Counted from the stretch's first letter, positions 7,006 to 13,579 are shown. The stretch: 14,016 bases of DNA from Candidatus Poribacteria bacterium (GCA_016215705.1 JACRIR010000116.1:1-14016), one strand, 5' to 3'. The notes: generated from the letters alone by a model not told the origin. A program made the numbers and translations.

Positions 7006-8214
7006 GTGGCTAAAGGCGACACCCTTTTCAAGAATGGCGCGGTGGTCCTCAACGAGACCGTTTTGTTTAAGAGCGACGTGCTCGTGAAGGATGGAAAAAT
7101 CGCCGAGGTCGGACCCGATCTCAGACGCCCGCGTGATACCGAGTTGATTGATGCGACCGGCCACAATATTGCTCCCGGTCTCATAGACCTTCATGTTCAT
7201 GGGGCGGTCGGCCAGATGTTCGAGCTCGCCGATGCGGACGGATACGCAAAGATCGCGGCCACACTGGCGCAATTCGGAGCCACGGGGTTTCTCGCGACGC
7301 TCGCCGCGACACCGCATGAACAGACGCTTTCGGCAGAAAAGACCGCCAGGGAATTCTCGCGAAACGCGAATGTCGGCGCAAAGATGCTCGGCATCCATAT
7401 GGAAGGCCCATATCTCAACCCCGAGATGGCGGGCGCACAAATCGTCTCCGCCATGCGGCGTCCCTCGCGGACGGAGCTGCGAGAATACATCGAGGCGGCT
7501 GACGGACTCCTGAAAATCATGACGCTTGCGCCGGAACTCGAGGGCGGACTCGAACTGGTCTCGACGCTCAGGCAGTCAGGCATCGTAGCCGCCGCAGGCC
7601 ACTCGAACGCGACATTCCAGCAGATAAAGGATGCCCTTGCCGCAGGCCTCACGCACGTCTCGCACACGTTCAACGCCATGCGCGGCCTGCATCATCGCGA
7701 ACCGGGGACCGTCGGCGCAGCGCTGGCAATGGACTTGCTCTCCGCCGAGGTTATCTGCGACGGACACCACGTCGCCCCGGCTGCCGTCAGCATCCTCATG
7801 CGGTGCAAGCCGAGGAACAAGGTGGTATTGATCACAGACGCGGTAGCGGCGCTCGGATTGCCGGAGGGCGATCACGATTTCCTCGGCATGCCGGTCTCCG
7901 TCAGAGGAGGCGCTGTGCGCTTGAAGGATACGGGCGGTCTCGCCGGCAGCGTACTCACGCTGAACACCGCCGTCAAGAACGCCTTTCAGTGGTTCAGCGG
8001 AACTCCATTCGGCAATATCTCGCTGCGAGAGGCGTTTCTCATGGCGTCGCTGAATCCGGCGACGGCAATCGGCATCGACAACTCGAAGGGGCAATTAGCG
8101 GTCGGCAAGGACGCTGACATCATTCTGATGGATGAACACTTTGATGTAAAGCTCACAATGGTCGAAGGACGAATTGTATACAGACGCCCGGCACCCTCTT
8201 TCCCCCTTTATTAA
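7006..8214 (+). CDS. nagA: N-acetylglucosamine-6-phosphate deacetylase
   Basis: NagA removes the acetyl group from GlcNAc-6-P to give GlcN-6-P and acetate in the cytoplasm. The 402-residue amidohydrolase has the family landmarks in order: DLHVHG (61-66), GIHMEGPYLNPE (129-140, metal ligand E133), AAGHSNA (196-202, H199), THVSHTFNAMRGLHHREPGTVGAA (216-239, H220), CDGHHVAP (251-258), ITDAVAALG (276-284, catalytic D278), and the C-terminal GQLAVGKDADIILMD. The start is GTG with AAAGGA five bases upstream. It follows the SIS gene by 234 bases that include a large palindrome, so shared transcription is plausible but not certain. The last residues (about 395-402) and the TAA stop fall inside a dispersed CCCCCTTTA hairpin, so the C-terminus has been set by a repeat. 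Confidence 0.96.
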   Translation: MAKGDTLFKNGAVVLNETVLFKSDVLVKDGKIAEVGPDLRRPRDTELIDATGHNIAPGLIDLHVHGAVGQMFELADADGYAKIAATLAQFGATGFLATLAATPHEQTLSAEKTAREFSRNANVGAKMLGIHMEGPYLNPEMAGAQIVSAMRRPSRTELREYIEAADGLLKIMTLAPELEGGLELVSTLRQSGIVAAAGHSNATFQQIKDALAAGLTHVSHTFNAMRGLHHREPGTVGAALAMDLLSAEVICDGHHVAPAAVSILMRCKPRNKVVLITDAVAALGLPEGDHDFLGMPVSVRGGAVRLKDTGGLAGSVLTLNTAVKNAFQWFSGTPFGNISLREAFLMASLNPATAIGIDNSKGQLAVGKDADIILMDEHFDVKLTMVEGRIVYRRPAPSFPLY

Positions 8215-8220
8215 AGGGGG
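8202..8220. repeat. CCCCCTTTA-T-TAAAGGGGG hairpin, copy 2, overlapping nagA stop
   Basis: Perfect 9-bp stem around T8211. It contains the nagA stop codon TAA (8212-8214), and its left arm encodes the final Pro-Leu-Tyr. It is the same repeat as 4369-4385. It may serve as a stem for transcript ending, but only a short ATTTT follows, so a classic intrinsic terminator is not clear. Confidence 0.8.
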
Positions 8221-8309
8221 ATTTTGGGCAAGGGCGAAAAGGGAAGAAAGAAATCGGGATCACGACTGGGACAAGTCGCGCGAATCAAGAGTTAAGATTC
8301 AGATCGAAC

Positions 8310-8336
8310 GTCACTCTGAGCGAAGCGAAGAATCTC
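8310..8336 (+). repeat. Dispersed repeat GTCACTCTGAGCGAAGCGAAG..., copy 1
   Basis: This 27-base unit matches, in inverted orientation and at 25 of 27 positions, the unit at 10175-10201. Strings of the form GTCATTCTGAGCGAAGCGAAGAATCT are frequent intergenic repeats in many bacterial genomes. Here the two copies flank the GNAT and PAP2 genes. Confidence 0.8.
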
Positions 8337-8339
8337 AAC

Positions 8340-8358
8340 CAAGGATAGAATATCCTTG
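8340..8358. other. Small hairpin CAAGGATA-GAA-TATCCTTG
   Basis: Perfect 8-bp stem with a 3-base loop, 62 bases before the GNAT ATG. No T-run follows. It could mark the end of the nagA transcript or a site in the GNAT leader; no function can be assigned. Confidence 0.5.
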
Positions 8359-8419
8359 AACTTGTTGTTTGTGTAATTCGTGATTAGTGATCCAAGACTT
8401 GCTTGTCTCTAATAGAGTT

Positions 8420-9088
8420 ATGAACGTCCCGAAAGAAAATCTCTCGAAAGCGATAATCCGCAAATACCGCCCGGAGGACCGCGAGGCGGTGCGGCGGATA
8501 TGTTACGACACGGGGCTGATGGGCGACCCCATCGACCTGTATTTCGGATGTTACGAATTGTTTGCGGACTACTGGATGAACTATTATACCGACTGCGAGC
8601 CTGAGTCGGCGTTCGTGGCTGAGCTCGACGGAAGAGTAATCGGCTACCTGGTCGGGTGTCTGGACACCTCGAGACAAGAGGCAATCCAGAAGACCGCGGT
8701 CCTGCCACGAATTCGAAAAAAGCTCTTTACGCTCGGCTACAAGATTGACAGGCGTTTCTTCAAGTTCATGTGGAGATACGTGCGAACCATGTGGCGGAAC
8801 GAGTTTGCGGACGAGCCCACCGACGGTTACCCCGCTCACTTGCACATGAACCTCGCCGAGGGCTACAGGAGCGGTGGGGTCGGCTCGAGGCTGATAGCTG
8901 CTTTCCTGGACTATCTCCGCGCGAACAACGTCAAGGGATTGCATCTGGGCACGACCTCGCACAACAAGCTGGCCGTGCCATTCTATAAGAAATGGGGTTT
9001 CCGGCTGGTCTCACGGTATCCATTCACGATGTACGAGGGTATGGTTCCCGAGAAAATAGAAATCCTCTTTTTCACGCGAGAAGTGTAA
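8420..9088 (+). CDS. GNAT-family N-acetyltransferase
   Basis: This 222-residue protein has the GNAT acetyl-CoA fold. The pyrophosphate-binding motif A is LAEGYRSGGVGSRLI (145-159, R/Q-x-x-G-x-G type), and motif B is HNKLAVPFYKKWGFR (181-195). The N-terminal half (RRICYDTGLMGDP ... PESAFVAELDGRVIGYLVG) resembles the bacterial acetyltransferases related to the C-terminal domain of O-GlcNAcases; that likeness is judged by eye. An upstream in-frame GTG at 8387 has no ribosome site and lies in repeat-like sequence, so the ATG at 8420 is preferred, although its own ribosome site is weak. The PAP2 gene starts 13 bases after its stop, so the two form a likely operon. The acceptor substrate is unknown; an amino sugar would suit the neighbourhood. 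Confidence 0.85.
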   Translation: MNVPKENLSKAIIRKYRPEDREAVRRICYDTGLMGDPIDLYFGCYELFADYWMNYYTDCEPESAFVAELDGRVIGYLVGCLDTSRQEAIQKTAVLPRIRKKLFTLGYKIDRRFFKFMWRYVRTMWRNEFADEPTDGYPAHLHMNLAEGYRSGGVGSRLIAAFLDYLRANNVKGLHLGTTSHNKLAVPFYKKWGFRLVSRYPFTMYEGMVPEKIEILFFTREV

Positions 9089-9101
9089 AGGGATGGGAGC
9101 G

Positions 9102-10067
9102 ATGATTCAACGAAAATACAATCTTAATCTCTGCATTGCGATTATGCTTGGGGCCGTTTTGCTGACGCTCGCGCTCGGGGCGCTCCAGAAGCAATACGGC
9201 ATTTTCGACGGCGCGGATGCAGCCGCGATCCGGTTAACTGAGGCGGTCAGGTCCGTTTATCTTACGCCTGAGATGTGGACGATATCATGGATCGGCGAAG
9301 AGATGGGCCTGATGATTATTATCTGTGTCGTCTACTGGCTGGGATACACGACCGAGGCGATCACCTTCTTACTTACGCTCCTCTTCGGCAATGTGATCAA
9401 CTCGCGCATGAAAGAATTCTTCGAGCTTCACAGGCCGCTGGACACAGAAATCAGCAAACTCTACGAGGCGGACGGTTACGGCTATCCGAGCGGACACAGC
9501 CAGACGGGGATGTTGTACGCATGGCTCATCTATGCTTTTGTGCAGAAGTACTGGTACTTGTGCATTCTGGCTGCATTCTCGATGGCGGTAAGTCGGATAT
9601 ATCTCGGCGTGCATTATTTCTCGGATACGGTAGGCGGACTGCTCTGCGGACTGGGGGTCGTGGTCGGCGCGACCGGCATCTATGGCCACGCGCGAGATTT
9701 CAGCTCTTTGCGCGAATCTCTGCGACGGTCGGCTGCGCTCAGAGTGCTCTCGTCGCTCGCGCTCTCGGTGATATACCTCTTGTTCGCCTGGCCGGCCCCT
9801 GAAGCGTCCAAGTATTCCGGATTCCTGCTCGGCTTCTTCGTCATTTACTCGACGCTCGGTTTCCGCTGGCGCTCGCGCGGCGTGCCTTTTTCAGTATTGG
9901 CCTCAGTAGTCGGCCTCGCGGTCTTGATGGGCGTTCGCGTCGGGCTGTCAGCAATCCTTCCCAAGACCGACATCAGCAATTATTGCAGATATTTCGCCCT
10001 TGGTGTTCTGCTCGCTGGTTCGCCACTCGTCTTTGTAAAGATGGGATTGCTTGAGAAGCAGGATTAA
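9102..10067 (+). CDS. PAP2-family membrane phosphatase
   Basis: PAP2 enzymes hydrolyse phosphomonoester or pyrophosphate bonds of lipids such as phosphatidate or undecaprenyl-PP on the outer face of the inner membrane. All three signature motifs are intact: K-x6-RP (KEFFELHRP, 104-112), PSGH (129-132) and SR-x5-H-x3-D (164-175, with catalytic His171 and Asp175). About eight hydrophobic segments surround and follow them; the C-terminal third (about 213-318) adds several transmembrane helices beyond the core. The ATG at 9102 is chosen because AAAGGG ends 9 bases upstream; the ATG at 9093 would touch that site. It is tightly linked to the GNAT gene. The lipid substrate cannot be read from sequence; undecaprenyl-PP recycling or lipid remodelling are both possible. 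Confidence 0.93.
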   Translation: MIQRKYNLNLCIAIMLGAVLLTLALGALQKQYGIFDGADAAAIRLTEAVRSVYLTPEMWTISWIGEEMGLMIIICVVYWLGYTTEAITFLLTLLFGNVINSRMKEFFELHRPLDTEISKLYEADGYGYPSGHSQTGMLYAWLIYAFVQKYWYLCILAAFSMAVSRIYLGVHYFSDTVGGLLCGLGVVVGATGIYGHARDFSSLRESLRRSAALRVLSSLALSVIYLLFAWPAPEASKYSGFLLGFFVIYSTLGFRWRSRGVPFSVLASVVGLAVLMGVRVGLSAILPKTDISNYCRYFALGVLLAGSPLVFVKMGLLEKQD

Positions 10068-10174
10068 ACCGCTGTTTCCCTATTAAGGGCTCAGGCGCAA
10101 AGCCAGCAAACGGAAGATTTTTCATGGGAGTCGCACCACGAACGTTACAATCTGCACGAATGGCGTCTGACTAG

Positions 10175-10201
10175 GAGATTCTTCGCTTTGCTCAGAATGA
10201 C
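10175..10201 (-). repeat. Dispersed repeat GTCATTCTGAGCAAAGCGAAG..., copy 2 (inverted)
   Basis: This is the inverted partner of 8310-8336, with two differences over 27 bases. It lies 107 bases after the PAP2 stop. Together the two copies form imperfect terminal-like inverted repeats around a two-gene block. Confidence 0.8.
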
Positions 10202-10214
10202 ATCACACTCCTTT

Positions 10215-10242
10215 GACTCGCGACCCGTGACTCGCGACTCGA
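10215..10242. repeat. Short tandem repeat, 2 x 14 bases
   Basis: GACTCGCGACCCGT is followed directly by GACTCGCGACTCGA (three differences over 14). Low-complexity filler of this kind fills the PAP2 / cyclic-nucleotide-binding gap. No function is evident. Confidence 0.65.
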
Positions 10243-10296
10243 AACTTTGTTGTCCCTTTTCGCCTTTTCCCCCCTTCTTCTTTTTCCTTCGCCTGC

Positions 10297-10776
10297 TTAA
10301 TGTTCCTTCGCGCGCGCGAGGAGCACGTTCGTATCGCGCAGGCGTCGCGCGAGCATCTTCACGAGATTGAACAGCAGGCGGATGGCGACGCTCTTGGTAA
10401 GCAGACTCTCGATGCGTTGTTCGTCGAGCGCAAGCACCACGGAACTTTCCATTGCCACCGCTTTCGCCGAGCGCGCCTTGTGCTCGAACAGCGCCATCTC
10501 GCCGAAAGTTTCGCCCGGCCCCAGCACCGCGAGCGTCCTCTCGCCACGCGGGTCCTCGTCGACTATCTGGACTCTTCCTTTCAAGATGACGTACATCTCG
10601 TGGCCAATGTCGCCCTTACGAAAAATCACGTCGCCGGTCATTATCTTCGACTGGAGCGCCATCGCCATAATCTTGATGCAATTCTTAAAGTCGATCCCGT
10701 CGAAGAGCTCGATTGATTCAACGAGCGGCCGATACTTCTCATATTTCGCATACTTGTCCTCGAGCTGCTCAGCCAT
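10297..10776 (-). CDS. Cyclic nucleotide-binding domain protein, no output domain
   Basis: This 159-residue protein is almost entirely one cNMP-binding domain. The phosphate-binding cassette reads FGEMALFEHKARSAKAVA (91-108), with E93 (ribose contact) and R102 (phosphate contact) matching the ligand-binding residues of CRP. The glycine-rich beta-roll is seen in GDIGHEMYVILKGRV (55-69). After the C-helix (about 128-155) there is no helix-turn-helix, so it is not a CRP-type transcription factor; it may act by binding a partner protein. The start has a good AAGGTGAG site about 6 bases upstream. It lies downstream of the 139-residue gene on the same strand, separated by 174 bases containing a palindromic repeat. 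Whether it binds cAMP or cGMP is unknown. Confidence 0.92.
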   Translation of the reverse strand: MAEQLEDKYAKYEKYRPLVESIELFDGIDFKNCIKIMAMALQSKIMTGDVIFRKGDIGHEMYVILKGRVQIVDEDPRGERTLAVLGPGETFGEMALFEHKARSAKAVAMESSVVLALDEQRIESLLTKSVAIRLLFNLVKMLARRLRDTNVLLARAKEH

Positions 10777-10870
10777 GTGGGCTCACCTTCCTTCCAGCAA
10801 GAAGTGGTTTATGGTTTCGAGTTTTTGGTTCCCGGTTGATTCCTCCCAAAAGAATGAACCTGATCACCGT

Positions 10871-10910
10871 GCTTATTCGGGGACACGATGCGGCATCGTG
10901 CCGAATAAGC
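10871..10910. repeat. GGGGACACGATGC palindrome, copy 2 (bulged)
   Basis: The arms GCTTATTCGG + CACGATGC pair with GCATCGTG + CCGAATAAGC, giving 18 bp with a three-base GGA bulge at 10881-10883. Compared with the other copies, three bases are missing from the right side of the core. The outer stem is again unique to this copy and self-complementary. It lies between two minus-strand genes. Confidence 0.88.
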
Positions 10911-10950
10911 CAATCTCCAGCCAGTAGAACCGCATTCTCACCCGAAAACA

Positions 10951-11370
10951 TCAAAGATCGATAATGCCTTTTACTTTCGAGCAGAGTTCGCCTGTAGCGC
11001 CGCCGCCAATGTGGACGTCGGCCGACTGCTTCAGATACTCGAACTCCTTCAACTGGCTCTCGACATCGGGGGCAGGAGCCTCCTGCTCTTTCTTGGCATC
11101 GAGTAATCGTATGATGAGCCTCTTCTGTTCCCTGGAAGATTCGGGATCAAAGTAGTAGACGTGCTCAGGGTCGGTGGGAACCATGACGAACACTCCGGCC
11201 TCGAAGCCGGCCGGCCTCCGGAGCCCAGGCTCGAAGATTATTCCCTCGACCGGCTGACCGGACTCGTTCGCGTCGAACTTGATGACAGAGCCATGCCCCG
11301 CCTTGCGAAGCTTGTCAAATATCTTTTCGATTTCCGGACCGTTCACGACCTTGGTTTCCGTTGCGCGCAT
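10951..11370 (-). CDS. Hypothetical 139-residue protein
   Basis: Not recognised. The protein is soluble and charged, with no signal peptide or membrane helix. Residues about 10-75 look alpha/beta (IEKIFDKLRKAGHGSVIKFD, then GFEAGVFVMVPTDPEHVYYF), followed by a charged helical stretch at about 78-118 and a glycine-rich end IGGGATGELC. Coding is supported by an uninterrupted frame, a convincing upstream promoter (11486-11514) and its place in a minus-strand pair with the cyclic-nucleotide-binding gene. No clear Shine-Dalgarno precedes the ATG at 11370, so the start is less certain. A role as a partner of the neighbouring cNMP-binding protein is possible but rests only on position. Confidence 0.7.
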   Translation of the reverse strand: MRATETKVVNGPEIEKIFDKLRKAGHGSVIKFDANESGQPVEGIIFEPGLRRPAGFEAGVFVMVPTDPEHVYYFDPESSREQKRLIIRLLDAKKEQEAPAPDVESQLKEFEYLKQSADVHIGGGATGELCSKVKGIIDL

Positions 11371-11485
11371 GCCAAATCAAAAAAACCGACGCGGGAGATG
11401 CGGCCTTTTTCCTGCCCTTTCCCCCGGTCGGCAAGTTTTATGGCTCAGACGACTCTTCGGCGGAATCCGCAGAAGACAATACATT

Positions 11486-11514
11486 ATTTAAGCTATTATT
11501 TATCTGAATGTCAA
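11486..11514 (-). promoter_or_regulatory. Sigma-70-type promoter for the 139-residue gene
   Basis: On the minus strand, TTGACA (11509-11514) is a perfect -35, followed after 17 bases by TTAAAT (11486-11491, four of six matches to TATAAT). The flanks are AT-rich. Transcription would start near 11479, leaving a leader of about 110 bases before the ATG at 11370. Confidence 0.55.
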
Positions 11515-11570
11515 GCCGGAACGAGAAGAAGGGTGTGCGGCACAAGAATTGGTCAAGGCCGGAGAATTCT

Positions 11571-11600
11571 TGTAGGGGCACGCCGCGCCGCGCCCCTACA
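11571..11600. repeat. TGTAGGGGC / GCCCCTACA hairpin
   Basis: A perfect 9-bp outer stem (11571-11579 with 11592-11600) encloses a GC-rich tip of CG and C bases. It has the same base sequence as the hairpins at 4413 and within 117-185 and 3212-3280, but another tip. It sits between the divergent promoters at 11486-11514 and 11736-11765. Confidence 0.75.
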
Positions 11601-11735
11601 GAAGCGCGGCAGACATGTTTCCAGTCGCGGCATGAATCCCATGGGATAGTATTCGCTACCCTCAGAAACACGAACCTATGGAAAAGGCTATCATCAACCA
11701 CCTTTTATGTCGCACACCCATTCGAGAGGTCAAAC

Positions 11736-11765
11736 TTGAAAGCTGCGCCGTCGGTGTGGTATTGT
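11736..11765 (+). promoter_or_regulatory. Possible promoter for the HEAT-repeat gene
   Basis: TTGAAA (11736-11741, five of six) and TATTGT (11760-11765, four of six) are 18 bases apart. A start near 11772 leaves room for GGAG at 11774-11777 and the ATG at 11789. This favours that start over the ATG at 11678, which would put the promoter inside the coding frame. Confidence 0.4.
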
Positions 11766-11788
11766 TGGTTTGCGGAGAAAACAACACT

Positions 11789-12880
11789 ATGATGGCCGAG
11801 CCGGAAAAACAGCAGGAACCTCGAGAGCCCGAACAAAAGGCCTCGCCCGCCAACATCGAGGACAAGGGCCAGCTCGCACGCTTTTGCTGGCTGCTTTTGC
11901 GAAATGCCCTCAAGGACGCCGAGTGGCGCACACGAGCATGCGCCGCGTGGGGCATCGGAGTGGCTGCCGAGCGGTTGCCCGAAGAGTATGCCGGGCCGGC
12001 TCTCGACGCTTTGTCCGAAGCAGCCGCGGATCACGACGGATTCGTCCGATTCTGGGTTGTCGAGGCCATCGGAAAGCTCGGGACCGAGGAGAATGTTCCG
12101 CTTGTGAGGGCCGCTCTGAACGACAAGGACGACTACGTCCGTATCAACGCAGCGAAAGCCCTGGCGCAACTCGGTCAACCCGAAGGCTCTAAGATTCTCA
12201 TTGAGACGCTTGAGATGTCGCCAAGCATGGTCACTACCTCTGCCCGCAGTTCAAATAGCCGCCGGGAATGGAAACTCAAAGTTTTCGCGATCGAATGCCT
12301 GGGTGAAGTCGGCTCGCTCGCGGCCATTCCTCACATCGTAAGATTACTCAGACAGCCGCACTGGCCGGTCAGGGCCAGCAGCGCCTGGGCGCTGGGCATA
12401 ATAGGCGATCGGGGCGCAGTTCAACAGGTGCGCCCCCTGTTGCACGATTCCGAAAAGCTTGCACGCATAAGCGCGGCCGAGTCTTTGGGCCGGCTCGGCG
12501 AGCAAGACGCCGCCGGGTTGTTGAAGGCTTCGCTCATCGATGAGAACAAGACTGTGAAGTACAAGGCGGCCGAATCGCTTGCAAAGCTGGGATACAGGAC
12601 GGGTGTGGAATTGCTCTCGGACGCCCTGAAGGACCCTGACACGAACATTCAGAGCATGGCCGTCACGGCCCTTGGCAAGCTCGGTGATACGTCCGTCCTC
12701 AAACTGCTGGCTGAAAAACTTGACGCCAAAAGCTGGCATCTGCGCGCCGACGCCGCAGTCGCTGTCGGACGCCTCGGCGACCCCAAAGCGCTTCCTTTCC
12801 TCAAGAAAAGACTCGAGGACCCGGCAAAGAACGTCCGCGTCTGCGCCGCTGTAGCGATCCTCATGCTCATCGGAAGATAG
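11789..12880 (+). CDS. HEAT-repeat domain protein
   Basis: The 363-residue product is built of tandem helix-turn-helix HEAT (PBS lyase-type) units of about 31 residues, with the recurring pattern D...VR..AA.ALG.LGD....L. Clear units lie near 45-65, 82-110, 114-142, 162-186, 190-220, 221-250, 252-280, 283-311, 315-342 and 345-363. An acidic, proline-rich leader (1-25) precedes them. Such proteins are scaffolds for protein contacts; the E/F phycobilin lyases share the repeat, but nothing here suggests pigment synthesis. One unit is interrupted by a serine-rich insert (145-160). There is no signal peptide, so it is probably cytosolic. The frame is open back to an ATG at 11678, but the extra 37 residues lack a ribosome site and overlap a promoter-like sequence. 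Confidence 0.88.
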   Translation: MMAEPEKQQEPREPEQKASPANIEDKGQLARFCWLLLRNALKDAEWRTRACAAWGIGVAAERLPEEYAGPALDALSEAAADHDGFVRFWVVEAIGKLGTEENVPLVRAALNDKDDYVRINAAKALAQLGQPEGSKILIETLEMSPSMVTTSARSSNSRREWKLKVFAIECLGEVGSLAAIPHIVRLLRQPHWPVRASSAWALGIIGDRGAVQQVRPLLHDSEKLARISAAESLGRLGEQDAAGLLKASLIDENKTVKYKAAESLAKLGYRTGVELLSDALKDPDTNIQSMAVTALGKLGDTSVLKLLAEKLDAKSWHLRADAAVAVGRLGDPKALPFLKKRLEDPAKNVRVCAAVAILMLIGR

Positions 12881-12965
12881 AGACTGCTGAAGAGATCGAA
12901 CCGCTGATGTTGAGTCCCGTATGCTCGTTCATTAGTTCAAGACCCTTTACATTGACATTTCAGCA

Positions 12966-13008
12966 AGAAAATTGGGGACACGATGCGGCATCGTGTCCCC
13001 AATTTTCT
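12966..13008. repeat. GGGGACACGATGC palindrome, copy 3
   Basis: Perfect 21-bp inverted repeat (12966-12986 and 12988-13008) around a single G. Outer stem AGAAAATT / AATTTTCT. It lies between the convergent HEAT-repeat and glutaredoxin genes, where it could work as a two-way terminator, since the right flank ends in AATTTT. Confidence 0.92.
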
Positions 13009-13131
13009 GGGCCAAGCGGCAGAGTCAAGTATTATCCCTGAATTGTTCTTTTCTTACTCTCTGCCACGCCCTCGAAAAGCCGTAAGGCGCTGGAGATTCT
13101 TGTCCTTTCTGCCTTTATTTCCTTTGGTTCT

Positions 13132-13386
13132 TTACTTCCCGAGAAGCGAATCGAGTCTGCCGAGTTCCTCGAGCGCGTAGAGATCGTCGAACCCGCCGAC
13201 GTGGAAATCGCCGATGAATATCTGCGGTACGGTGCGACGGCCGGTCGACGCGATGACGTGCTTCATCGCCTCGCGGTCGACTGATACGTCGATTTCCTCG
13301 TAGGCGACGCCTTTCTTTGAAAGAAGCGCTTTTGCCCGATCGCAATAATAGCAGGTGGGTGTTGTGTAGATTCTGACTTGAGCCAT
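13132..13386 (-). CDS. grxC: Glutaredoxin (Grx3-type)
   Basis: An 84-residue thioredoxin-fold oxidoreductase that reduces disulfides with glutathione or a similar thiol. The active site is C12-Y-Y-C15 (TPTCYYCDRAK), the cis-proline loop is TVP at 52-54 (RRTVPQIFIGD), and the glutathione-binding GGFDDL is at 64-69. The length matches the short dithiol GrxC/NrdH-like group, and the pattern favours GrxC. A promoter with a perfect -35 ends about 20 bases before the ATG, and GGGAG provides the ribosome site. It is transcribed away from the MFS gene. Confidence 0.95.
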   Translation of the reverse strand: MAQVRIYTTPTCYYCDRAKALLSKKGVAYEEIDVSVDREAMKHVIASTGRRTVPQIFIGDFHVGGFDDLYALEELGRLDSLLGK

Positions 13387-13411
13387 GAGACGTCAACTCC
13401 CTTTCTTCAAA

Positions 13412-13441
13412 ATATTACCCTTTTACGGGCGTATGTGTCAA
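13412..13441 (-). promoter_or_regulatory. Sigma-70-type promoter for glutaredoxin
   Basis: On the minus strand, TTGACA (13436-13441) is a perfect -35, and TAATAT (13412-13417, four of six) follows after 18 bases. The predicted start near 13405 gives a short leader of about 20 bases containing the GGGAG site. Confidence 0.6.
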
Positions 13442-13526
13442 TCCACGGAGCAGGAGCAGCGCAGCGTCACAAGTGGCCTGCATCCGGCAATGAGCAAAAT
13501 GAATTTCACGAACGAGAAACTTGCGA

Positions 13527-13565
13527 AAAATCGGGGACACGATGCGGCATCATGTCCCCGATTTT
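13527..13565. repeat. GGGGACACGATGC palindrome, copy 4
   Basis: 19-bp stem (13527-13545 and 13547-13565) around G13546 with one C-A mismatch (13540/13552). Outer stem AAAATC / GATTTT. It sits between the divergent promoters of the glutaredoxin and MFS genes, ending 14 bases before the MFS -35 box. Confidence 0.9.
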
Positions 13566-13579
13566 CATCGAACTGTCAG

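Noticed and set aside
6342-8094. Antisense frames of 280, 160 and 172 residues over the SIS gene and nagA
   Set aside because: The sense frames carry full family motifs; the antisense products show none.
11678-11788. 37-residue N-terminal extension of the HEAT-repeat protein
   Set aside because: No ribosome site at 11678, and the extension overlaps a promoter-like sequence placed correctly for the ATG at 11789.
12966-13008. Palindromes as dedicated intrinsic terminators
   Set aside because: Only copy 3 lies between convergent genes; others are in an operon or between divergent promoters, and none has a proper T-run after the stem.
6922-13565. The GGGGACACGATGC copies as a CRISPR array
   Set aside because: Copies are hundreds to thousands of bases apart, are long palindromes, and have no regular spacers or cas genes.
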